The notes beneath the pieces were generated by a model. It ran no database searches. It was not told the origin of the DNA and saw only the letters and a list, made by a program, of their open reading frames with translations. A DNA stretch of 64,000 nt from Bog-473 sp035551835 (lineage in GTDB: Bacteria > Actinomycetota > Acidimicrobiia > Acidimicrobiales > RAAP-2). Position numbers and translations under genes: made by a program. Location: contig DASZMN010000102.1 of the NCBI GenBank assembly GCA_035551835.1, positions 58,362 through 122,361 on the forward strand. The letters run 5' to 3'. Positions 45,554 to 53,854 of this stretch are shown one piece after another. Positions within the stretch are counted from its first letter, which is position 1, and every line of letters starts with the position of its first letter.

Positions 45554-46383
45554 CGCGCGCCGCCCTCGCTGCGGAGCACCCGGTTCAGGCTGCCCGAGCG
45601 GAACCCCTCGAGATCCAAGGCCACGAACATGAACCCGGCCCGGCGCACCGCGGCCACCACCTCGTCCCGGCGGGCGACCACCTCGGCCAGCGCCGACGGC
45701 TCCACCTCGAGACGGGCGGCCTCGCCGTGGTGGCGCACCCGGAGCTGGCCGAAGCCCAGGGCGCGCAGTGCGGCCTCGGCCGACTCGACCTCGGCCAGGC
45801 GCCCGAGCGTCACTGGCGTGCCGTACGGCAGCCGCGAGGCCAGGCAGGCCGCAGCCGGCTTGTCCCAGGTGCGCAGGCCCAGGGTCCGCGACCACGAGCG
45901 GATGTCGTCCTTGGTGAACCCGGCCTCGACGAAGGGAAAGACCGCGCCGGCCCCGGCGGCGGCGGCCTGGCCCGGGCGGTGATCGCCCAGATCGCTCACG
46001 TTGACCCCGAGCACCACCGTGGCGTCTTCGTCGTCGGCCAGCGGCCCGAGCGCGTCCATGAGGGCCGTCTTGCAGCGCGCACAGCGGTCGGCGCCATTGG
46101 CCACGTAGGTCGGGTCGTGCATCTCGTCGGTGGCGACGCCCACCCAGCGCAGGTCCCATTCGTCGGCCAGGGCGCGACAGTCGTCCTCCTCCGTCCCGGC
46201 CAGCGAGGGGGAAAGCGCCGTGGCACACAGCACGGCGGACCGCCCGAGGGTGTCCCGTGCCACCTTGGCCAGGAGGGACGAGTCGGCACCGCCGCTGAAC
46301 GCCACCACCACACGCCCGAGGCGCCGGAGCTCACCGCGCAGGTCATCGATCGACGCCGGCACGGACGAGGCGCCCTCAGACAC
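45550..46383 (-). CDS. larE: Sacrificial sulfur transferase LarE
   Basis: A 277-residue PP-loop enzyme. The ATP loop is VVAFSGGADSSLLAKVA, the middle has DRCARCKTALM, and ACLASRLPYG carries the conserved Cys that in the classical type gives up its sulfur. LarE adenylates P2CMN and converts its two carboxylates to thiocarboxylates in NPN cofactor synthesis. GTG 46383 overlaps the hemQ stop within GTGTCTGA; its own stop overlaps the NIL-domain gene. larB and larC are about 12 kb away; larA is not in the window. Confidence 0.92.
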   Translation of the reverse strand: MSEGASSVPASIDDLRGELRRLGRVVVAFSGGADSSLLAKVARDTLGRSAVLCATALSPSLAGTEEDDCRALADEWDLRWVGVATDEMHDPTYVANGADRCARCKTALMDALGPLADDEDATVVLGVNVSDLGDHRPGQAAAAGAGAVFPFVEAGFTKDDIRSWSRTLGLRTWDKPAAACLASRLPYGTPVTLGRLAEVESAEAALRALGFGQLRVRHHGEAARLEVEPSALAEVVARRDEVVAAVRRAGFMFVALDLEGFRSGSLNRVLRSEGGAR

Positions 46384-47050
46384 CGAGCACGGTCAATACG
46401 TCGTCCAGCGCGCCCACCATGCCGGTGTAGAAGGGCCCGAACTCGGCGTAACGCGCCGACGCCTCGTCGAAGCGCATTTGGTACACGCAATCTTTGAGGT
46501 CGTCGGGGTGCACGCCGAAGAGCGTCACGCCCCACTCATAGTCATCGAGCCCGGCCGACCCCGTGATGACCTGGAGCACCCGGCCGTGGAACGTGCGCCC
46601 AACCTTGCCGTGACCGACCATGAGCTCCTTGCGGGCGTCGAAGCCGAGGCGGTACCAGTTGTCCTCCTCGCCGCGGCGCTTGCTCATCGGGTAGAAGCAG
46701 AAGGCGGCCTTGCCCGCCGGCGGCAGCCGCGGGAAGAGCCGGGCCTGGCGCATTTCCTCGGGGATCGACGCGGCGTACTCGGAGACCTCGGTCAGCGAGA
46801 CGTAGGACTGGGTCGGCCGCAGGCCGGCGGCCACCACCTCGGTCTGCAGCTGGCGGAGGCGCCACACGTCGGGGCCGAGCGCCATCAGGCCGAGGTCGCC
46901 CTTGTGGCCGAGCAACGCCACCGGGACAACCTGATAGCCGTCCGCCTCCGCCGCGCTGATCCCCTTGCGCAACGCATTGGCGTCGAAGTCGGCGCCGAGC
47001 CCTCCGAACAGGTGGAGAACGGCCCAACCGGTCGTCGGGGTGAGAGCCAC
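46376..47050 (-). CDS. hemQ: Coproheme decarboxylase HemQ (chlorite-dismutase family)
   Basis: A 224-residue heme-synthesis enzyme, last in the coproporphyrin-dependent pathway of Gram-positive bacteria. GWAVLHLFGG begins it, and FCFYPMSKRRGEEDNWYRL contains the catalytic Tyr and the conserved region; FHGRVLQVITGSAGLDDYEWGVTLF follows with the YEWGVTLF pattern. I start it at GTG 47050: TACACT lies 7 nt upstream and no ribosome site exists. A GTG eight codons upstream (47074) would fall in the groEL terminator stem. Its stop overlaps larE. Confidence 0.9.
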   Translation of the reverse strand: MALTPTTGWAVLHLFGGLGADFDANALRKGISAAEADGYQVVPVALLGHKGDLGLMALGPDVWRLRQLQTEVVAAGLRPTQSYVSLTEVSEYAASIPEEMRQARLFPRLPPAGKAAFCFYPMSKRRGEEDNWYRLGFDARKELMVGHGKVGRTFHGRVLQVITGSAGLDDYEWGVTLFGVHPDDLKDCVYQMRFDEASARYAEFGPFYTGMVGALDDVLTVLGV

Positions 47051-47057
47051 GGAGGTC

Positions 47058-47063
47058 AGTGTA
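47058..47063 (-). promoter_or_regulatory. -10-like TACACT for hemQ
   Basis: TACACT on the minus strand lies 7 nt before GTG 47050, just after the groEL terminator. It suggests hemQ-larE-NIL has its own leaderless promoter. Confidence 0.45.
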
Positions 47064-47072
47064 GAGAAAAGC

Positions 47073-47106
47073 ACAGTGCGCCCGGCCTTACGGCCGGGCG
47101 CACTGT
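47073..47106 (-). terminator. Intrinsic terminator after groEL
   Basis: A 15-bp perfect stem (47073-47087 with 47092-47106) has a 4-nt loop. On the minus strand it is followed within 2 nt by TTTT. It lies 115 nt past the groEL stop, immediately before the hemQ promoter. Confidence 0.85.
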
Positions 47107-47220
47107 TCAGCCTCGGGTTGGGGGTGAGGCGGTTGCAGTGTCACACCGCCTTGTTGCATCGCTGTGGCAGCGCGATGACAGCGCCCCCGACCGGTGACCG
47201 GTCGAATCTGACCTGGCCGT

Positions 47221-48840
47221 TTAGTAGTCGTCCATGCCGCCGCCGGGCATGGCAGGGGCCTCTTCCTCGGGCTTGTCGACGATCACGGCCTCGGTCGTGA
47301 GGAACAGGGCCGCGATGGAGGCGGCGTTCTGCAGGGCCGAACGGGTCACCTTGGCGGCGTCGATGACGCCGTTCTTGAACAGGTCCTCGTACTCACCGGT
47401 GGCGGCGTTGAGGCCGTGGGCACCTTTGAGGCCACGGACCTTCTCGACGACCACGCCACCCTCGAGGCCGGCGTTGACCGCGATCTGCTTCAGCGGCTCT
47501 TCGACCGCCCGGGCCACGATGCGCGCCCCGGTGGCCTCGTCGCCCTCGAGCTTCTCGGCACCCTCCAAGATGGCGGTCTGGGCCCGGAGCAGGGCGACCC
47601 CGCCGCCGGGCACGACGCCTTCTTCGATGGCCGCCTTCGTCGTCGACACGGCGTCCTCGATCCGGTGCTTCTTCTCCTTGAGCTCGACCTCGGTGGCGGC
47701 GCCGACCTTGATCACGGCCACCCCGCCGGAGAGCTTGGCCAGGCGTTCCTGGAGCTTCTCGCGGTCATAGTCCGAGTCGGTGTTCTCGATCTCGGTCTTG
47801 ATCTGGTTGATGCGGCCCTTGATGTCGGTCTCGGTGCCGCCGCCCTCGACGATCGTCGTCTCGTCCTTGGTCACGACGATCTTGCGGGCGGAGCCGAGCA
47901 GGTCGAGCGTCACGTTCTCGAGCTTGAGGCCGACCTCTTCGGTGACGACCTGGCCGCCGGTCAGGATCGCGATGTCCTGGAGCATGGCCTTGCGACGCTC
48001 GCCGAAGCCCGGGGCCTTGACGGCCACCGAGCGGAAGGTGCCGCGGATCTTGTTCACGACCAGGGTGGCGAGGGCCTCGCCCTCGACGTCCTCGGCGATG
48101 ATCAGCAGCGGCTTCCCACCCTGCATGACCTTCTCGAGCACCGGCAGCAGGTCGCGCACGGCCGTGATCTTCGACCCCACGAGCAGAAGGTAGGCGTCCT
48201 CGAGGACGGCCTCCATGCGCTCGGGGTCGGTCACGAAGTACGGGGCGATGTAACCCTTGTCGAAGCGCATGCCCTCGACGAGGTCCATGTCCATGCCGAA
48301 GGTCTGGGACTCCTCGACGGTGATGACACCGTCGCGGCCGACCTTGTCGATGGCCTCGGAGATCATCTGGCCGATCTCGGTGTCGGCCGCCGAGATGGAG
48401 GCCACCTGGGCGATCTGCTCCTTGGACTCGGTCTCCTTGGCCAGGCCGTGGAGCGAGCCGACCGCCGTCTCCACGGCGGACTCGATGCCCCGCTTGAGCG
48501 ACATCGGGTTGGCGCCGGCGGCCACGTTGCGTAGCCCCTCGTGGACCATCGCCCAGGCCAGGACGGTAGCCGTCGTCGTGCCGTCACCCGCCACGTCGTC
48601 GGTCTTCTTGGCGACCTCTTTGACCAGCTCGGCACCGATCTTCTCGAAGGGGTCCTCGAGGTCGATCTCCTTGGCGATGGACACGCCGTCGTTGGTGATC
48701 GTCGGGGCACCCCACTTCTTGTCGAGGACCACGTTGCGGCCCTTCGGGCCGAGCGTGACGCGCACGGCGTCAGCCAGCTTGTTCATGCCGGTCTCGAGGC
48801 CGCGGCGGGCCTCTTCGCGGAAGGAGATGATCTTGGCCAT
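47221..48840 (-). CDS. groEL: Chaperonin GroEL
   Basis: A 539-residue 60-kDa chaperonin. Hallmarks: NVVLDKKWGAPTITNDGVSIAKEI, ATP-site DVAGDGTTTATVLAWA, IEEGVVPGGGVALLRA, and a short tail ending GGGMDDY. It refolds proteins in a double ring. No groES is adjacent, so this is a lone groEL copy, common in actinobacteria with a second one in a groESL operon. GGAGGAA sits 9 nt before the ATG, and a CIRCE element lies just upstream, so HrcA heat-shock control is expected. Confidence 0.97.
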   Translation of the reverse strand: MAKIISFREEARRGLETGMNKLADAVRVTLGPKGRNVVLDKKWGAPTITNDGVSIAKEIDLEDPFEKIGAELVKEVAKKTDDVAGDGTTTATVLAWAMVHEGLRNVAAGANPMSLKRGIESAVETAVGSLHGLAKETESKEQIAQVASISAADTEIGQMISEAIDKVGRDGVITVEESQTFGMDMDLVEGMRFDKGYIAPYFVTDPERMEAVLEDAYLLLVGSKITAVRDLLPVLEKVMQGGKPLLIIAEDVEGEALATLVVNKIRGTFRSVAVKAPGFGERRKAMLQDIAILTGGQVVTEEVGLKLENVTLDLLGSARKIVVTKDETTIVEGGGTETDIKGRINQIKTEIENTDSDYDREKLQERLAKLSGGVAVIKVGAATEVELKEKKHRIEDAVSTTKAAIEEGVVPGGGVALLRAQTAILEGAEKLEGDEATGARIVARAVEEPLKQIAVNAGLEGGVVVEKVRGLKGAHGLNAATGEYEDLFKNGVIDAAKVTRSALQNAASIAALFLTTEAVIVDKPEEEAPAMPGGGMDDY

Positions 48841-48857
48841 CTGGTTCTATTCCTCCA

Positions 48858-48884
48858 TTAGCACTCTCGTCGTCTGAGTGCCAA
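48858..48884 (-). promoter_or_regulatory. CIRCE element (HrcA operator)
   Basis: TTAGCACTC, 9 nt, GAGTGCCAA: the CIRCE consensus with one mismatch in the right arm. It ends 17 nt before groEL. On the minus strand, TTGGCA in the arm and GCTAAT 16 nt later could be the overlapped promoter. Confidence 0.9.
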
Positions 48885-49165
48885 CGGTACCCACCTTAGG
48901 GGCGGGGCGCAAGGGCGCCGCGCGTTTGACGCCTTTCCGGGGGCCCCGGCCCGTGTGCATACGGGGTCGGGATTATGAATTCGGCCGATAGAAGGCGGAT
49001 TCGCCCGATCCATAAGGCGCCGCCCGGATTCAGGTCGGTGTGGGCCGGGAAGGTTCCTCACGGGATGTTCCCGGACATATCTGGCGTTCTGGACGCACGC
49101 CGGACAATCCTGCGTAGCGCCAGGTACCCGTGTGGGCCGGGGCCCGTCGCGGTGACGGCCTGCGC

Positions 49166-49441
49166 TCAGCCCCCGGCGACGGCGGGGACGATGGAGAGCG
49201 TCTGCCCGTCGGTCACGGCGGTCGCCAGCCCGTCGAGGAACCGGACGTCCTCGTCGGCCAGGAAGACGTTGACGAACCGGCGCAGGTTGCCGCCGTCGTC
49301 GAAGAGGCGCTCGGCCAGGCCGGGGTGCGCCGCGTCGAGCGCCTTGAGGGCCTCGCCGACGGAGGCCCCCTCGACGGCGACCTCGCCGGCGCCCCCGGTC
49401 AGGGTGCGCAGCTGGGTGGGGATGCGGACCGTCACGCTCAT
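49166..49441 (-). CDS. MoaD/ThiS-like (CysO-type) sulfur carrier
   Basis: A 91-residue ubiquitin-like protein ending in Gly-Gly (SIVPAVAGG), the site of thiocarboxylate formation. VTVRIPTQLRTLTGGAGEVAVEG and LRRFVNVFLADEDVRFLDGL fit the beta-grasp fold. The exposed GG end needs no protease such as Mec, unlike some CysO proteins. The ATG overlaps the thrC stop as ATGA. It may deliver sulfide to a PLP enzyme, as CysO does to CysM, or serve molybdopterin or thiamine synthesis. Confidence 0.85.
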   Translation of the reverse strand: MSVTVRIPTQLRTLTGGAGEVAVEGASVGEALKALDAAHPGLAERLFDDGGNLRRFVNVFLADEDVRFLDGLATAVTDGQTLSIVPAVAGG

Positions 49442-50697
49442 CGGTTCGTCGTCTCCTGCTCGAAGTCGAAGGCGGCGTCGAACGCCGCCAGCGTGGGGGT
49501 GATGGTCGCCGTCGGGCCGCTGCCCGCCGTGCCGGTGAGCGCCTCGACGGTCTTGAGGCCGTGGCCCGTGACCAGGGCGACAACCCGCTCGTCGGGGCGG
49601 ATTGCCCCCGAGGCGACCAGCTTGCAGAGCGTGGCGATCGTCACGCCGCCGGCGGTCTCGGCGAAGATGCCCTCGGTGCGAGCCAGCAGCCCGATGGCCT
49701 CGATCACCTCGTCGTCGGTCACGGCGGCACACGACCCGCCCGAATTGCGCATCACCTCGAGGGCGTACCAGCCGTCCGCCGGGTTCCCGATGGCCAGCGA
49801 CTTGGCGATCGTCTTGGGCTTCACCGGCCGGATGGCGTCGGTGCCTTGCAAGAAGGCCGTGGCCACGGGCGAGCAGCCCTCGGCCTGAGCGCCCGAGACC
49901 CGCACGGCGGGCTCTTCGGGCAGGAGCCCGACCTTGCCGAGCTCGGCGAAGCCCTTGGCCACCTTGGTCAGCTGGCTGCCCGACCCGATCGGGACCACCA
50001 CGTGGTCCGGGGCCTGCCAGCCCAGCTGTTCGGCGATCTCGAAGGCCAGGGTCTTGGAACCCTCGGCGTAGTACGTCCGGACGTTGACGTTGACGAAGGC
50101 CCACGTCGGGCGCTCGCTGGTCAGCTCGGCGCACAGCCGGTTCACGTCGTCGTAGGTCCCCTCGACCGCAATGACCGTCCCGCCGTAGACCGAGGTCATC
50201 GTCACCTTGGCCGCCTCGAGGTCGTGCGGGATCAGCACCACCGAGTCCAGTCCGGCCCGCGCCGCGTGCGCGGCGACCGAATTGGCCAGGTTGCCAGTCG
50301 AGGCACAGGCCGCCACCTTGAAGCCGAGTTGGCGGGCCTTGGTCAGCGCCACGGAGACGACGCGGTCCTTGAAGGATCCGGTCGGGTTGGCCGTGTCGTC
50401 CTTGATCCAGAGCTCGCCCAAACCGAGCTCGGCGGCCAGGCGGTCGGCGCGGACGAGGGGTGTGAACCCGGCGCCCAGGTCGACCGGCGCCTCGTCGTCG
50501 ACGGGGAGCAGGTCGCGGTAGCGCCAGATGGTGCGCGGCCCGGCCTCGATCCGCTCGCGGCTGATCGTCGCCGCGATCCGCTCGTAGTCGTAGGCCACCT
50601 CGAGCGGCCCGAAGCAGTAGTCGCAGACGTGCAGCGCCTCGGCGGGAAAGGCACGCTGGCACTCTCGACAGCGCAGCCCAGTGACAAAATCGACCAT
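49438..50697 (-). CDS. thrC: Threonine synthase (zinc-ribbon type)
   Basis: A 419-residue PLP enzyme converting phosphohomoserine to threonine. An N-terminal zinc ribbon uses Cys10, Cys13, Cys25 and Cys28. The PLP Lys is K110 in ANPTGSFKDR, with ACASTGNLANS and a glycine-rich phosphate site later. GAGGAGG lies upstream of the ATG. A sulfur-carrier gene overlaps its stop, so a sulfhydrylase-like side role is possible, but the core sequence fits ThrC. An alternative is a cysteine or O-phosphohomoserine sulfhydrylase. Confidence 0.87.
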   Translation of the reverse strand: MVDFVTGLRCRECQRAFPAEALHVCDYCFGPLEVAYDYERIAATISRERIEAGPRTIWRYRDLLPVDDEAPVDLGAGFTPLVRADRLAAELGLGELWIKDDTANPTGSFKDRVVSVALTKARQLGFKVAACASTGNLANSVAAHAARAGLDSVVLIPHDLEAAKVTMTSVYGGTVIAVEGTYDDVNRLCAELTSERPTWAFVNVNVRTYYAEGSKTLAFEIAEQLGWQAPDHVVVPIGSGSQLTKVAKGFAELGKVGLLPEEPAVRVSGAQAEGCSPVATAFLQGTDAIRPVKPKTIAKSLAIGNPADGWYALEVMRNSGGSCAAVTDDEVIEAIGLLARTEGIFAETAGGVTIATLCKLVASGAIRPDERVVALVTGHGLKTVEALTGTAGSGPTATITPTLAAFDAAFDFEQETTNR

Positions 50698-50853
50698 CGG
50701 TCCTCCTCATCGGTCGGGCATTGGCACCTGGTGCTGCGCACTGGTTGCCGCGACGTCTACGGGCCCGTCCCTCAGTCGCTCTGGATGATGGAGTCAATGG
50801 TAGCGCCTGGGCCCCGGCCGCTACAACGCACCCTGCCTGCTTGAATCGGGGGC

Positions 50854-51648
50854 GTGGCCCGCACCTTCCACCACGGTGAGTTCCCGACCGGCCTGGTCCT
50901 CGAGGCCAAGGCGCGGACCGGGCGCACCGTCTCGGTGTGCATCCCGGCCCGGGACGAGGGCTCGACGGTCGGCTCGGTCGTGCGGGCCGTGGTCCAACCC
51001 TTTCTGGCCGGGCACGGGGGCAACGGCCTGGTGGACGAGGTCATCGTCATCGACGACGGCTCGCACGACGACACCGCAGCGCAGGCCCGCGAGGCGGGGG
51101 CGCGGGTGGTGGCCGGGCCCGGGGGCTCCGGCGGGAAGGGCCAAGCCATGGCCACCGCCCTGGGCGCGGCATCGGGCGAGGTGGTGGCGTATCTCGACGC
51201 CGACGTCGCCAACACCACGCCCGCCTTCGTCACCGGACTGCTCGGTCCGCTGCTCACGACCGACGACGTCGCGCTGGTCAAAGGCTTCTACACCCGCCCG
51301 CTGCACGACGACCCGACCGGGGGCGGGCGGGTGACCGAGCTGGTGGCACGCCCCCTCGTCGAGCTCCTTTTCCCCGTGCTCTCCGACGTGCGCCAGCCCC
51401 TGGCCGGCGAGACGGCCGCGCACCGCTGGGTGTTCGAGAAGGTCGGCTTCGCCGACGGCTATGGCGTCGAGCTCGGCCTGCTGATCGACGTGGCGCGGGA
51501 GCTCGGCGCCGATCGCCTGGCCCAGGTGGACCTGGGCGAGCGCATCCACCGCAACCGGCCCCTGCACGAGTTGCGGCCCCAAGCCGTCGACGTCTTGCGG
51601 GCCGCGTTGGCCCGCTCGCCCGCCTCCTCGCTACCGCACCGCGCGTGA
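50854..51648 (+). CDS. gpgS: Glucosyl-3-phosphoglycerate synthase
   Basis: A 264-residue GT81-type glycosyltransferase. TVSVCIPARDEGSTVGSVV starts the nucleotide-binding half, VDEVIVIDDGSHDDT follows, AYLDADVANTTP holds the metal D-x-D, and GGGRVTELVARPL is the family signature. It transfers glucose from a sugar nucleotide to 3-phosphoglycerate, the first step to glucosylglycerate and methylglucose polysaccharides. GTG 50854 lacks a good ribosome site. Its stop overlaps otsA as GTGA. Confidence 0.88.
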   Translation: MARTFHHGEFPTGLVLEAKARTGRTVSVCIPARDEGSTVGSVVRAVVQPFLAGHGGNGLVDEVIVIDDGSHDDTAAQAREAGARVVAGPGGSGGKGQAMATALGAASGEVVAYLDADVANTTPAFVTGLLGPLLTTDDVALVKGFYTRPLHDDPTGGGRVTELVARPLVELLFPVLSDVRQPLAGETAAHRWVFEKVGFADGYGVELGLLIDVARELGADRLAQVDLGERIHRNRPLHELRPQAVDVLRAALARSPASSLPHRA

Positions 51649-53030
51649 GCCGCACCATCGTCGTCTCCAACCGCGGGCCGCTGACGTTCCGCACCGGCTC
51701 CGACGGCGCGCTCGTCCCGGTCCCCGCCGGCGGCGGGCTGGCCTCGTCGCTGCACCGGCTGCTGGCCGGGAGCGGCACGACGTGGGCCTCGGTGACGATG
51801 GGTGCGGCGGACCGCGAGGCCGTCGCCCAAGGTCTCATGCTGCTCGACGGGCTCGACCTGGTGCCCGTGCTCGTGGACGACGACACCTACCGCCAGGCCT
51901 ACGACGTCGTCGCCAACACGACGCTGTGGTACGTGCACCACCACCTCTTCGACCTGCCGAACCGGCCCCGCTTCGACCGGCACTGGCGCGCCGCGTGGGA
52001 CGGCTACCGGGCCTACAACCGCGCCATGGCGGACGCCGTCGGCGCCACGGCCGGCGACGGCGACATCGTGCTCGTGCAGGACTACCACTTTTCGTTGCTC
52101 GGACGGATGCTGGCCGAGCGGCGGCCCGACCTCCGCACGGTGCACTTCTTGCACACGCCCTTCGCCGAGCCGTCCATGTTGGCCGTGCTGCCCGACGACG
52201 TGTCCGCCGAGCTGCTCGACGGCATGGCCGGCTACGGCGCCTGCGGCTTCCACTGCCACAAGTGGGAGGCCGGGTTCACCGCCTGCTACGCCGCCGCGGG
52301 CCGGGTCGCGCCGCGCACGTTCGTCGCCCCGCTCGGGCCCGACGGCGAGGTGCTGGCCCAGGAGGCCGCGTCGCCCGAGTGCGTGGCCGCTGCCGCTGCA
52401 CTGACGGCCGAGCTGGGGGTCCGGCGCGTGGTGGTCCGGACGGACCGCATGGAGCCTTCGAAGAACATCGTGCGCGGGATGCTCGCGTTCGAAGAGCTGT
52501 TGCGCGCCTACCCGCAATGGCGCGGCCAAGTGGTCCATCTCGCCTTCGCCTACCCGTCGCGGCAGGGTCTGGCTGAGTATCTCGCCTACGCCGCGGACGT
52601 CGAGCACACCGCCGAGCGGATCAACCACTCCCTTGGCGCGGCGTCCGACGGGTGGACGCCCATCGTGCTCTCCCAGCGCGACGACCGGGCGCGCTCACTG
52701 GCGGCGCTCACGCTGTCCGACGTGCTGCTGGTCAACCCGGTGCGCGACGGGCTCAACCTCGTAGCCAAGGAGGGCCCGCTGCTCAACACCCACGAGGGCG
52801 TCGTCGTGCTCTCCCGCGAGGCCGGCGCGTGGGAGGAGCTCGAGCTGGGCGGCCACGGCGCGCTCGGGGTGAACCCCTTCGACGTGGCGGGCACGGCCGA
52901 GGCGCTGCACGCGGCCTTGACCATGGCGCCGCCGGCCCGCGCCGCGCGCGCCACAGCGCTACGCGCGTCCGTCGCGGGGCGAACCTCCGCCGACTGGTGG
53001 GCGGACCAACTGGCGGCGGCTCAGGGCTGA
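51645..53030 (+). CDS. otsA: Trehalose-6-phosphate synthase (GT20)
   Basis: A 461-residue enzyme joining UDP- or GDP-glucose to glucose-6-phosphate. It opens TIVVSNRGPLTF, has the sugar-binding DYHFSLLG and VHFLHTPFAEPS, and the nucleotide-site DRMEPSKNIVRG with a C-terminal NPVRDGLNLVAKE. GTG 51645 overlaps gpgS as GTGA, tying two osmolyte routes together. It overlaps the convergent otsB by 10 bp. Confidence 0.92.
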   Translation: MSRTIVVSNRGPLTFRTGSDGALVPVPAGGGLASSLHRLLAGSGTTWASVTMGAADREAVAQGLMLLDGLDLVPVLVDDDTYRQAYDVVANTTLWYVHHHLFDLPNRPRFDRHWRAAWDGYRAYNRAMADAVGATAGDGDIVLVQDYHFSLLGRMLAERRPDLRTVHFLHTPFAEPSMLAVLPDDVSAELLDGMAGYGACGFHCHKWEAGFTACYAAAGRVAPRTFVAPLGPDGEVLAQEAASPECVAAAAALTAELGVRRVVVRTDRMEPSKNIVRGMLAFEELLRAYPQWRGQVVHLAFAYPSRQGLAEYLAYAADVEHTAERINHSLGAASDGWTPIVLSQRDDRARSLAALTLSDVLLVNPVRDGLNLVAKEGPLLNTHEGVVVLSREAGAWEELELGGHGALGVNPFDVAGTAEALHAALTMAPPARAARATALRASVAGRTSADWWADQLAAAQG

Positions 53031-53854
53031 GACCGGGGGTCGCCGGCGCGCGCCCGCGCGGCCAGCGCCCGCAGGAGCGCGACGGCCCCGGAGGCCCCGG
53101 CCACTGTGACGTCGGCCTGATCCGCCACCTGGCGCGGGCTTTCGGCGTCGACCGCGGCGACGCGCACCGTGTGCAGCGGGCGCCCCTCGGCGCCGGCCAG
53201 CTCGCCCAGCGCGGCGAAGGCGGGGAGATCGCCGACGTCGTCGCCGAAGGCGGCCGCATTGTCGAGGCGGCCGGCTGCCTCGGCGGCGAGGGAGCGCACC
53301 ACCGTGCCCTTGTCGACGTCGAGCGCGGGGCGCAGCTCGCGCTCGTGACGGCCCTCGTGCACCACCAGGCCGTGCACCGCAGCGGCCCGCTCGGCGAAGC
53401 CGACCACCCAGTCCCGCTGCTCGGGGGCGCGGCGCCAGTGCAAGGTGACGGTCAACCCCTTGGGCTCGACATAGACGCCCGGCGGCGCGGTGGCGGTCGC
53501 CTCGCCCACGACCTGGTCGATGACCGCGGCCCAGGCGTCGTGCCCGGGGCCATGCAGCGCGCGCTCGAGCCCGTAGAGGCCCGCCAGGGTCACGCCGGCG
53601 GGCGAGCCGAGCGCCCCGGCCAGGAACGAGGTCGGGCGGCCCGAGATCACCGCCACCAGCGCGAACTCTCCCGCCAGCTCTGAGAGCAGCGCGGGCACGC
53701 CGGGCAGCGCCACGGCGTCGCGCGGGTCCGCGACGATGGCCGCCAACGTCCCGTCGAAGTCGAGGAAGAGCGCGCTGCGCGCCGGCACCGCGGCGAAGGG
53801 TTCGAGCGCGTCGGGGAGGGCCGCGCCGGGCCCCCCCGGCTCCGGCGACGTCAA
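53021..53854 (-). CDS. otsB: Trehalose-6-phosphate phosphatase
   Basis: A 277-residue HAD-family phosphatase. The nucleophile motif is LFLDFDGTLAAI (Asp32, Asp34), then VISGRP, and the late motif AAAFGDDVGDLPAF supplies the Mg-binding acidic pair. It removes phosphate from trehalose-6-phosphate made by OtsA, encoded convergently. The start is TTG at 53854, overlapping the stop of the upstream gene as TTGA; there is no better start nearby. Confidence 0.9.
   Translation of the reverse strand: MTSPEPGGPGAALPDALEPFAAVPARSALFLDFDGTLAAIVADPRDAVALPGVPALLSELAGEFALVAVISGRPTSFLAGALGSPAGVTLAGLYGLERALHGPGHDAWAAVIDQVVGEATATAPPGVYVEPKGLTVTLHWRRAPEQRDWVVGFAERAAAVHGLVVHEGRHERELRPALDVDKGTVVRSLAAEAAGRLDNAAAFGDDVGDLPAFAALGELAGAEGRPLHTVRVAAVDAESPRQVADQADVTVAGASGAVALLRALAARARAGDPRSQP

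Noticed and set aside
48885..49165. Small gene between groEL and the sulfur-carrier gene
   Set aside because: About 280 nt with only short frames lacking ribosome sites and motifs; treated as the groEL promoter region and spacer.
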